From assembly GCA_951640165.1 (NCBI GenBank), contig OX621251.1, forward strand, positions 31,458,893 to 31,522,892: a DNA stretch of 64,000 bases, written 5' to 3'. Under the pieces are notes generated by a model that saw nothing but the letters and a program-made list of their open reading frames with translations, searched no databases and was not told the DNA's origin. Shown here in pieces: positions 1-10,900 of the stretch (position 1 is the stretch's first letter; every line of letters begins with the position of its first letter). Origin of the DNA: Pseudoips prasinana (Eukaryota > Arthropoda > Insecta > Lepidoptera > Nolidae). The position numbers were made by a program, and so were the translations under genes.

Positions 1-189
1 ATCAATGGTCACCGTTGTATTAATAGGGAGATCCACCGGACTACAACTGGCCAACTCATCATACAAGCTCTGATTAATGGAAGCTACTGGACAAGTTGTG
101 TTTTTTACATAATTTGACAACTTCTCATTACAATTAATTAATTCTAATTCAAGATCTCTAATTTTGAACAGTGCTTCTTCATATATATC
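1..189 (-). CDS. open frame running off the left edge, unidentified
   Basis: A minus-strand frame stays open for 63 codons from about 189 to the window edge. It is rich in Glu, Leu and Asn with heptad-like spacing, suggesting a coiled coil. I do not recognise it. It could be part of a LINE ORF1 or a Gag whose remainder lies outside the window, and no start codon is evident. Confidence 0.3.
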
Positions 190-200
190 AAATATATATA

Positions 201-715
201 TAAAATCAAAAAGGTTTTTATTCACGTAGACTTTAAAAAAGCGCTTGTAAATAGTCAGAACATGTTTGTAGTAATACAGTTATTATTTCTAGTTACTTAT
301 TAAGTTATTACAAATATTTAGGTACACGGAATGTTAAAGCATTTATACAATTTATTTTATAATAGTAGTGATATTGAGCTAGCTTGTATTAAGTCAAGTC
401 AAGTTGTCAAGGAGATTATGTTTAGGTTTAATTATTGAAATTTATTTTTACTACATATTGTCTGAATTGTTCTGTCTATATTAAGGTATGAATTCAGTAT
501 TATTATTATAACGAACCTTGTGTTTAAATCGACGGTCGCGCTTTAATGCTACCACCGGATCCAATGCGCCCAAACTGAGGAGACCCAGCGAAACAAACTC
601 AGCAGGTTCATCTACTACCGGTTTCAACACGGCTGACTTGAGACGGTCCGGCGAAACATACTCAAGCGGGCATGAACACGGGATTTGGTCCACTTAAAGT
701 AATTATTTAACAACA
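201..715 (-). repeat. dispersed repeat, copy 1 of 2
   Basis: This stretch matches 41692-42125 in the same orientation. Shared blocks include the opening that contains GTAGACTTTAAAAAAGCGC and a later block around CCACCGGATCCAATGCGCC. The low-coordinate edge reads as an A-rich 3' end on the minus strand, so it may be a retroelement tail. A 70-residue minus frame inside it resembles nothing I know. Confidence 0.6.
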
Positions 716-959
716 TTATTAAACACAATATCTGCTCGATCGGTTGTCTGAATGAATATTAATTTAGATTATATTTAGGAAATAAAAGAAAAACATCGAA
801 ACAATAACATTATTCATTTTGAGACCGAGTCAATAAATTTAAATTTAGTATCTCAAGAAATTAGTCATATGGCTACAAGATCTCCAGCGAGCAATGGGCA
901 GGTAGGTGGTGAGCGCCAGGCGTCTTTGTCATCGATGTACTCTTTAGTGGTATAATAAC

Positions 960-3400
960 CCCTAGCCATAACTACACGTTTAATATATATGTGTCTTGAA
1001 ACTTGTGTCAGGCAGATCAGTAATATGAGTAGGAAGCTTGTTATAGAACCTACTACAATTTTCTAAAAATGATTTATTCGTTTTGCTGACTCTAAAGCCT
1101 GGTATTGCAAGTTTGTTTTTATTTATAGTATTAATGTTATGCAGTTCACTTTTTTTTCTATAGTTATTAATATTTTTTCTAACATACAATATATTCTGAT
1201 ATATATACTCAGATGGCACCGTTAGTATATTTACTTCTTTAAACAAAGTTCGCAAAGATTCGCGACTACCTACCCCATAATATACTGACTGCTCTTGTTT
1301 GTAAAATGAAAATAGTACTTATGTCAGTTGCCGAACCCCACAGCAGAATGCCATAGGACATAATACTATGGAATTACGCGAAATATACCAATCTAGCAGT
1401 TTCTTCATCTGACAATTGTCTTATTTTCCAAATGGCATAGGAAGCCGAACTCAATTTTGCTGCTAGCTTTTCAATTTGAGGAGCCCATGGCAATTTTGCG
1501 TCTAGTGTCAATCCCAGAAATACGGTCGACGGAACTAAATCTAAAATTTCCTTATTTAATGCAACTGTTGGTATAACCTGTCTCACATTTGGTAATGAGA
1601 ATTTGATACATTTCGTTTTCCCTGCATTTAATAAGAGGTTATTTGCTGAAAACCATTTTGATATAAGGCCGAGTGTTTTATTCTGTTCAATAAGATCTTT
1701 GTACTTCCTATTTACTTTAAATATAAGCGACGTATCATCAGTGAACAAAACTATGTCTGATACTTTCTCCACCAGATAAGGGAGATCATTAATACATACT
1801 AGAAATAAAAATGGGCCCAGGATAGATCCCTGGGGCACCCTCATTTTCACAGGATGACGTGCCGAAATGATACCGTCTATTGAAACCGTCTGCTCTCGAC
1901 CCGATAAATAGGACCCTACAAGATCAAGAGACGTACCAGATATTCCATAGTACTGCAGTTTTACAACGAGTGTACGGTGATCAACGCAATCGAAAGCCTT
2001 GGAGAAATCACAGAAAACTCCCAGCGCATCCTGTGACCTCTCTCAAGCCTCCAATATAGACTTCATTAGGGTACACCCCGCATCTTGAGTCGAGCGGCCC
2101 CTTGTAAAACCAAACTGCTTGTTATGCAATATCCCATTCAAGTTAAAGTGTGACAACATTTGGCTAAGCATGAGCTTTTCAAATATTTTACTTAAATCTG
2201 GAAGGATTGAGATAGGTCTGTAATTTGTGGCATTCTCAGTACAACCTGCCTTGAAAACGGGTACTATCTTACTAATCTTTATTAAATCAGGAATGACACC
2301 ATCACTTACACAGCCATTGAAGATGGCTGCAAGGACTGTAGCAATGTTTTGAATGATTGATTGAATTGCTTTAACAGACAGTCCCCATAAATCTTCTGTG
2401 CCCTTCTTTTATACCATTGAAAGTGCCCTTCTTTTATACTATTGAATTTCTTCTTTAATACTATTGAAAGCTTTTATAATGTCTTCACTCGTTACAAATT
2501 GAAAACTAAATTTAGGCACATCTTGTTTTAAACTTTGATTTAAAAACAGTTCAGCTATATCCGGTGACGATAACAGGCACTTAGTTGTATCCACAGGTAT
2601 ATTTGTAAAAAAATCTGCGATAAAATTGGCAATCGTAAGCTTGTCTAAAACCAGTTCGTCACTAATATTTAATGTTACTGTTTGATTTCTTAATCTACTT
2701 TTACCAGTTTCAGTATTTATTATTTGCCACGCTGATTTTATTTTGTTATCAGATTTTTTAATTTTGTCCCTAATGTATAAAGCTTTAGCTTGTATGCAAA
2801 CCTTTTTAAACATTTTTGAATAGTTTCTAACATAATTAATAAAATTGACTTCGGGTGTTAAGACTTTATGTCATATAACTCGTATAAAAAATCTCTACTC
2901 AGTCTAATACCTTGAGTTGCCCAAGAACAAAATTTAATCTTATTACTATCCATCTCAATGATTTTTTATTTTACAAGCTTTATTTAATTCTCTGGAAATA
3001 TAGTGGAATAATGTTGTGTACATATCATTAGGTTTACTCGAGTTTGGCAATAGATAGCACAAACTTTTCTCGAGCTTGTTACTGTACTGTCCCACATTTG
3101 ATTTTGTAAGAGGTCTAAAAGATATTTTTTGTTTATTTATAGTTATCTCATTAATTATTTTTACTATTTGGCATTTAGGGTCAGAGCGAACACCAGTTAC
3201 CAGACACTTCACAGTGACTTCAAAGTTGGTAATTATGTTATCAATGCAGGTTGAAGTCGTGGGTGTGACTCGTGTGAGCTCAGTGAATAAGCATTTCAGG
3301 TTAAAGGACGGAAATGCGGATAAAAATATGCTAAAATCACCACATACCAGGACTTTTTTATTACTTTTAATTTTCCTAAGGATATCTTGTTGTTGTAGAG
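960..3400 (-). pseudogene. decayed non-LTR retrotransposon (CR1/jockey-like), endonuclease end plus reverse transcriptase
   Basis: Read on the minus strand from 3400 to 960. It begins inside the endonuclease: a GDFS motif near 3330 replaces the usual GDFN, and SDPK near 3180 replaces the catalytic SDH. The linker follows, then the RT: NYRPIS near 2220, motif A FCDFSKAFD near 2000, VPQGSILGP near 1840 and FTDD near 1745 in place of FADD. The C-terminal LINE domain is at 980-1255. A TGA at 2043-2045 and several frame breaks show it is dead. The 5' half (ORF1 and most of the endonuclease) is missing, which is normal 5' truncation. It lies just downstream of the SPP gene. Confidence 0.8.
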
Positions 3401-4284
3401 GCCGGTATGTAGTCCCTACAACTTATGAGGTAAAATGAGTCAAAGCGTGAGTTGTTGCGTGTTGTACGCTGTAGTGGCGACTGCCTTAAATTGGCCAGTA
3501 AAAATCACGCGGTGGCGTAAAACGCTGACACCGTGTTGTTTTGTAGCTGTCGATGGATATCGTTACAATTGTTTAACGAATCTTTACAACCAATTAGGAC
3601 TGTGAACACTTATTGCATTAAACTCGGTAGAAATAAACTTTGGACATTCAAAATGAGAATTAGAAAAGAAACTACATATTTGCCATAAACTTTTATTTGT
3701 AATAGACAATAATGATTATAAAAACTATTTACATACATTACAAATAATCGTATAAAAAAATAAAAGGCCGGCGAGTGCCCCCTTTCTCTTATCACTTAAT
3801 ACTAGTGTGTAGGCGTCCTTATTTTAGAGACATTCACTTGTGAATTATATCGTGTGCGACTTTACGGACAAAATTGCACCCAGACTGGGAACAACTATAC
3901 CTACCTATAGTGACGCCGAAAAGGTGACTATTCAAACTTACTTAAATTTAACGTTCTACATCAATGGCTGAATACAATAACTATTCCGCATTTGTTCAGA
4001 GCTTTTGTACATAAACAATACATGAAGTATACCGACTTATTATATACAGTACTTTATATTTTTGTCTACATCTACAGAGCACCATTTCTGCATAAACTAA
4101 AAAAAATCAGATGGTTTTATAACAGGAGTAACTCTTCGAGCATTTAGCTGTAAATGCTCGAAGGGAGTACCTAAACCCATAAACTTTATTTTAATTTAAA
4201 ACTTTTAAGCAATCCAATTTAAGTCTATGGTATTTTTTTTTGTTTTTTTTTTTTAATATGTCATTTATGGCTTGCCAAGGACAC
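3401..4284. other. intergenic stretch, nothing recognised
   Basis: AT-rich sequence between the decayed LINE and the palindrome at 4285. I see no coding signal and no repeat shared with the rest of the window. A 61-residue minus frame at 3610-3795 looks like chance. Confidence 0.5.
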
Positions 4285-4334
4285 TATAACCTCTGTAGAT
4301 AAAACGTATATACGTTTTATCTACAGAGGTTATA
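4285..4334. repeat. perfect 50-bp palindrome
   Basis: The 25 bases 4285-4309 are the exact reverse complement of 4310-4334, with no loop and the centre inside ACGTATATACGT. The symmetry stops abruptly at 4284/4335. It could be a fold-back scar of a TIR element or a cruciform-forming site. The only bases I can tie to function are AT-rich flanks. Confidence 0.9.
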
Positions 4335-4584
4335 TAGGTATACACGCCAGCACATCAAGCTCCCCAATCTGTCAAATTTCCCCAATTGAAAGTGAACCTT
4401 ATTCTGTGTATGTGATAAAGTTGAAAATCTATAAAAGAACTTTGATAGATTGGAGTAGCTGGATGTGCTGGCGTCTGTACAAGCGTGAAGGGCCAATGAC
4501 CCGATGACCAATGACATTGGTGTTGAGTAGGTGACCTAAGAGATTCTGGTATGAGATATGCATAGTTAGGTGGGTCAGTATAGC

Positions 4585-4822
4585 TAGATGCTCTCACCGT
4601 TCCGTATGTGATCGGCAAGGTTAATCAACTAGGATCGCGGTCCATAGATGGGTGACCACCAGTGGTTTAATTTCTGAGCGTCTCCGTGCTTCGGAGGGCA
4701 CGTTACGTTGTCAGTCCCGGTTGTGGTCATTAGACAATAGTCGTTAAGCCATGTCAGGCCTACTGGGCGGCTTGAACAACTCTGACTCTAAGGTAACCAC
4801 TGCCCATACGATAAGTAAGTTT
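4585..4822 (+). repeat. SINE with 5S-rRNA-like head (family D), copy 1
   Basis: The first ~90 bases follow insect 5S rRNA: GGTTAATCAACTAGGATCG, then GCGGTC and GATGGGTGACCACC match the 5S segment that holds the internal control region of its pol III promoter. The body contains a core block (CTTCGGAGGGCACGT) also found in family C SINEs, and the copy ends at ATACGATAAGTAAGT. A second copy lies inverted at 32007-32232. It sits about 45 bp downstream of the SPP stop codon, so it probably lies in or next to the gene's 3' UTR, antisense to it. Confidence 0.7.
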
Positions 4823-4865
4823 GGCATAGCCACTTAATATACCTAACTTAGACAAAGAAGTTTGC

Positions 4866-4871
4866 TTTATT
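4866..4871 (-). promoter_or_regulatory. Spp: AATAAA overlapping the SPP stop codon
   Basis: The sequence GTTGAATAAAGC holds the last codons, the stop and a canonical poly(A) hexamer. If used, the 3' UTR would be only 10-30 nt and end before the SINE at 4822. A more distal site beyond the SINE is equally possible from sequence alone. Confidence 0.35.
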
Positions 4872-4933
4872 CAACCTTTTCCGTCTTGCTCGTGTCGGCT
4901 GCGGGTTCTTCTATCGCTGGCTGATCTTCGTAA
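4867..4933 (-). CDS. Spp: SPP exon 7 (C-terminal tail, stop)
   Basis: Acceptor TTTCTATAG|TTACG. It encodes an acidic hydrophilic tail beginning [10 protein letters not shown], which matches the human YEES tail position, and stops with TAA at 4869-4867. The stop overlaps an AATAAA hexamer (4871-4866). Confidence 0.88.
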
Positions 4934-7900
4934 CTATAGAAATAAGATAATAATATTTATCTATAGTGTATGTATTTAAAAATATATAAGTATGTTTATT
5001 AGTTGTCTGGTTGCCACAATAATAAGGACCAACGCCTTTACGGTCTCTCCGAGGCACGGGGGTGTAATATCGCCAACTCCCAGACTTCGGGCTGATACTG
5101 AGAAATTTATTTTTACGGAAAAATCCCAAAATCGCTTTTTGGCCCGACCCGGGATTTGAACCCAGGACCTCATTATCTGCGGATGAAAACGCTACGGCTA
5201 GACCAATATGGCAGTCGACATATGCCATAGTACAGTCTGCGTAGTACAGTAGCACATACCTTATAATCACCAGGGTGGTTGCTAATATACCGTCAAAACA
5301 AGATACTGGTAGAATAGTGCTTTAATGTAATAATTCCTTCAGCAAGTCAAGAACGAAAGAAGTACCGATACACATGGCAGCATGTACTTTACTCTATATC
5401 ACTAAAATGGTGGCGTGTACACGTTCAATACAATATGCTGGTGTACTCACGCGAACAATGCTTTTACGTCTCCCTTCAGGAAGGCGAGAGTGAGAGGAGT
5501 ACCAAGACACACGGGCACCAGGTACAGTAGCGCGGGCTGGGGGGTCTGGTACACGTGCATCACCACTATAGTTCCCAGGAGGCCGATGATATATGCTGAG
5601 AATGTTGCCCTGGAATAAATCAATATTATGAGTTAGTTATAGCGGCCATAGTCACCAGAAAAATAAACTTGAGAGGTGTCAAGGTCAACTTCGTTCCATG
5701 CGGGTGGAACGAAGTTATTTCTTATTATTTATTATGTACAAAAAACCTGTATACACTCAACAAAAATAATCGTCGCGACACCACACTGTTCAATGCGAAA
5801 TAGAAATTAAAATATCTGGCTTGCTTTCTATAAGAGAGAGAGAGAGAGAGAGAGCGAGACAGACAGAGAAACATGCGCACGCCGCACAAAAAGTGTCGTG
5901 ACAACTTTATCGTAAGAATTTTTTCCGTCTAGCCCCCTTTCACAACGCGCGATAGGAACTTTGTTCCAATAACTCAGCATCGCTTACTAAAAACAACAAA
6001 GTATAAATAAAAAAATAGTTCTACATAAGGTCGAAAATTAACTATTGGGGGCGTAGAAGACGTGTCAAGAGAATATCTACCAGAGAACGGGCAGCATGGT
6101 GTTTTTGAGTGTTACTTAAATTACAATATTATATACTAGCTGGGCCCTGCGATTTTACGCGCGTTAAATTTTATAAATTATCACAGCTCCTCCCAGTAGG
6201 TGATAGCGTGATAATATGTAGCCTATAGGTATGTTGACCCGACCTCTTAGAAATATTCATGCAATTTGAAGTAAATCCATGCAGTACTTTTTGAGTTTAC
6301 CCCGGACATACATACAGACAAAAATTCTAATAACTATATTTTTGGCTTCGATATCGATTGTAGGGTCACATGTCGAACAATTAGCCACTAGTACACTATT
6401 AGCCATGCCAATAACTGACGAATGCAACGTTGCCATCCCGTGCAATTAAATGAAATAGACTCCGAAGCAGCTACCCGCCCCGCTCCCCAGTTGGCGGCGA
6501 GCTCGCGCTTTCAACGGTTGTGTGACAGGTGATTGTACGAAAATTGGTGGCAAAACTTAAAAAAAAAACGTAAGTAATTTTTTGTTTTACATCTTTTTGT
6601 TCTATGTATATTACAAGAATTGTAATATGTTGGCTCTTTATGTCTACTTGATTAGCTTCTTTAGACATACTTATTGTATGTGTAGTGTTAGTGAGTAAAA
6701 AGTTATATTAACCCAATACTTGTAGGAGGTGGTTGGTCTACAATTAACCAAACCGCTATGTCCAACAGTTAACCATGATTAACTGTGTACCAATGCCTGG
6801 TTAATTGAGTACTTATGTTGGGTTAAATTATTTTCTTTATATTTTGTTCGATACATTAGGCATATTCGGGCATGATGCGAGGTAATTCATTTTGCTATTA
6901 TATCCAATTTTCTTGGAGTAGTCAGGACATTCTAATGATAAAAATGTCACAAAAAATGATTTTCTTCGCCGATATATTTATACATTCTGGTTCAGAGAAA
7001 AAAGGTGCTAAAGCTTCAATATTAACCCTGCATAATCTAACCCAGCCAGTGTGGATTAAGGCCTACAACCTTGCTTTTATTAATTTACATTACATATTAA
7101 ATATTTTTTCAATATTATTTGTATTTCAGATGGGACGAACAAAAACGACAGCTAGAAAAAAAGGAGGACACACAGAAGATTCTATGCGAAAGGCAATTGA
7201 ACTGATCAATGCTGGGATGAGTATAAGAAAGGCAAGTAAGGAGTGTGAACTTAAATATCCGACAGTTAGATTGTATGTGGAGAGAAGCAAAGCGAATGCA
7301 GGAAGAACAATACGCTTAACACCTAACTATGAAGTTAACAAGATTTTTACATCAGAGGAAGAGGAAAGTTTAGTAGAGTATATTGAATATTGTGCTCAAA
7401 TATTTTACGGTCTCACCTCAAAAGATTGCCGACGTGTTGAGTATCAAATGGCTCGAGCTAATAATAAAAAAATACCGCAATCATGGGTCGACGCTGAAAT
7501 GGCTGGAATAGAATGGTTGCGGTCATTCAGGAAGAGACATCCAGTAATTTCTCTGAGGAAACCTGAAGCATATAGCTTGACCAGAGCAACAGCTTTTAAT
7601 AAGCACAAAATTGAGTTGTTTTACGGCAATTTAAAATCTGCCATGGAAAGGCACACTAGTTTTGCAGATGGCAGTAGAGTCTATAATTTGGACGAAACTT
7701 CCACTACCACTGTACAGCGACCAGGGAAAATACTAGCACGGAAGGGCACGAACGTAGCAAAGGTTACAAGTGGCGAGAGGGGTACATTAGTGACGACATG
7801 TTGCATTGTTAATGCGATCGGGCAAGCCTTGCCACCGGCTATGGTATTTCCTAGGAAAAAATTTCAACCACACATGCTGCAAGGAGCACCACCCGGTACA

Positions 7901-10900
7901 TTAGGTTTGGCTGCAGCTAATGGCTGGATGAATTCCGAAATATTCGTGAATGTAATGAAACATTTTATCAAGCATGTGTCAGCCTCCAAAGAAAATCCAG
8001 CCTTGTTGATAATGGACAACCATGAAAGCCATCTGTCAATTGAAGCTCTTGAACTTGCAAAAGCATCAGGAGTAACTATTTTAACCCTCCATCCACATAC
8101 AACGGCAAAGGTTCAGCCCCTAGACTTTGGACTAAATGGCCCATTTAAGACATATTACAATATAGCTGTGGATTCATGGCTGTTGAGAAATCCGGGGCGA
8201 CCTTTTACTATTTACAATGTTGCTGAGTGTGTTGGTCTTGCCTATTTGAAAGCTATGACTCCTATGAACATAATAAATGCCTTTAAAAAATGTGGGATAT
8301 TTCCATTCGATGATTGCATCTTCACGGAAGCTGATTTCATGCCTAGCACCGTAACGGACAGACCGTTTATTGCGCCTTCAAATGAGGCAGAAGACGACCG
8401 AATGGAAGCGGAAATAATTCTGCTCGAGAGTTCTGATCCTCGAGAAATCAATAAGGACTTGACAAGGATTCATGGACCTGAGATATCTTCTACCTCACCC
8501 TCTATTCTAGACGCTGAACCTGCATCTGAAGCTCCATATTGTGTACCAGTTCTATGTCCTACTCCTAATACAAACGAGAATTATCCTCATCCTTCCACTA
8601 ACCAAGATGACAATGTCACACTACCAATAATAAGTGCTTCCGATTCCCTAGAACAATCATCAGTTCATACTCAAGCTGAAAGTGAACAGTTGCAGCCAAC
8701 ACCTTCCACAAGCCGACATAATGATCTTGCGCCACCAACGATAGAAGCTCCCAATTTGTCAACTCCATATCCAGTATTTAATCAATCTAAAAATAACACT
8801 CGTAATAATATTTGTTTCCAACCTACTCCTTCCACAAGCCGAAACTTTATTACACCCAGGAAATTCATACCACCAATAAAAGCAAAACCTCGCAATCCTA
8901 AAAGACATAGAACTCCAGGAAAAAGCATGATCGCGACAGATACACCCGAAAAAAATGCTATTGAAGAGAAGAAGAGGAAGAAAGGAACTAAAAATCTAAT
9001 CAAGAAAGTAAAACAAGACCTATTTAAAGAGCCTAAAATCCAAAATAAGACATTAAAGACTAAGAAGAAAGTTAACATTATAGATGATAGTGATTCATCA
9101 GATGAGGAAGACTTTGTAGCTAGTGGATCGTCCTCCGGTGGAGAAGATTTCATGAGTGAAAATGAAGCTGATGATGGCGTAATCATACTCGATGGTAACT
9201 TTTTGCCATTAGCTCGAGAACCAAAGGAGCAAGAATTCGTCGTCGTCTTATTTCCTTTTAAGAAAACTTCTGTTTTTTACGTTGCTAAAATATTAGAAAT
9301 AATAGACGACAACGACGAAGATTCTAACTTTTTTGTCAGTTTTTTAAGACTAAAAAATAGATCACTTCAAACATTTTGTGAACCTCTTGTACCTGATACT
9401 GCGGGAATACAAGTAAAAGATGTTAAATACATATTACCAAATCCTAAAATTATTGGCAGTAACCGAAGGCAAGCGTCTTTTTCATTTGACGTACATTTCG
9501 ACATGTCGTTGTTGAATTTGCGTTAAAGATATAAACATTTAATTTGTTTTTTTTTGTTGTTGTAAGTTATTGTAGGTGTTGTTATAAGATGACAATACCT
9601 ACTTGTAAGATGTTTGATTATGAATATCTACTAATATAATTCGAAACTTTGAGACTGATTTATGTGCCAATTTTAGAAACCTAGTTGTAAGTTCATTGAT
9701 AAGGTAAAAATGGATCTCTCTCATTTATATGGTGCAGGATAAATTTTATGTTAAGTTTAGAATTCGGTACCATCATCCTATACCTACTTCTATAGTGTTA
9801 TAGAATTACTTTGTGTTTTAGTTATTATTAAAAAAACTGCAATGTGATTACAGTGTTCATAAGAAATAATGATGTGAACAATTAAAGGTTGTTTGTTATG
9901 TTGATTAATCGTTAAGTACCATAAGGAAAAAAATATTTTGTTGATTTTTTTATAAATTTGCGTTAATAATAAATAAAAGACTGATTTCTTAACCACTTGA
10001 GTTATTATTTTTGTTCCAAATTCTAGTCATTATACTCAATGGTTTAATGTGTACACTATGGTTAACTGTAGCACCACCCCCTGGTTAATAGAGTACCATG
10101 GGGTGGACACAATTAGCCAAACTCCATTTTTTTTTAAATATTAATTTCTTTAAAATTTATTGGAAAATCAAATGTTTTTTAAATGGCAAAATGTAGCCAA
10201 ACAATCCACCTCTTCGTAAATGCAGATAAAAGTAAATTAAGAACAAAAAATTGCACACTATGGTGGTTAGAAATTTTGGTGGTTAACTGTTCAACAAGTC
10301 ACCCTAGATTATACGTATACGTAACACTACCAGTGTTACGTATACAGAAATTGTAAATAATAATCATAATAAATAATTGACCACAAATTTGTTTTATTTA
10401 CCTTATTATCATAGCAAACAAACCATTAACTCCATTTAAACAAACATTACTCGCCAAATACCTAAGAAAAACTCTTGCCGTAAAGTTCAAGAAACTGTAT
10501 ATTTTATCATAATTATATGTTATTTTAATTACATCAATGTCACGGTGAATTATTATGACGGCCACCGCAGCCTAGTTGGTAGTGCTCCTGCCTACGAAGC
10601 TGGTGGTCCTGGGTTCGAATCCCGGTAAGTGCAAATATTTGTGTGATGAGCACGAATATTTGTTTCTGAGTCATGGATGTTTTCTATGTATTTATGTATT
10701 TATCTATCTATATAAGTATGTATATCGTCGCCTGGTACCCATATTACAAGCTTTGCTTAGTTTGGGGCTAGGATGATCTGTGTGACATTGTCCCCAGATA
10801 TTATTATTATTATTTTCGTTGCACTTTATTGCATAAAACATCCCTCGGCGAATGAAATGAACATGGCAATTTAGACCCAAACTTCACGTCATAATGTCTA

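Noticed and set aside
6872..7129. N-terminal extension of the pogo-like transposase
   Set aside because: Open by chance; AT-rich, no family similarity, and ends exactly at a strong splice acceptor before ATG 7130.
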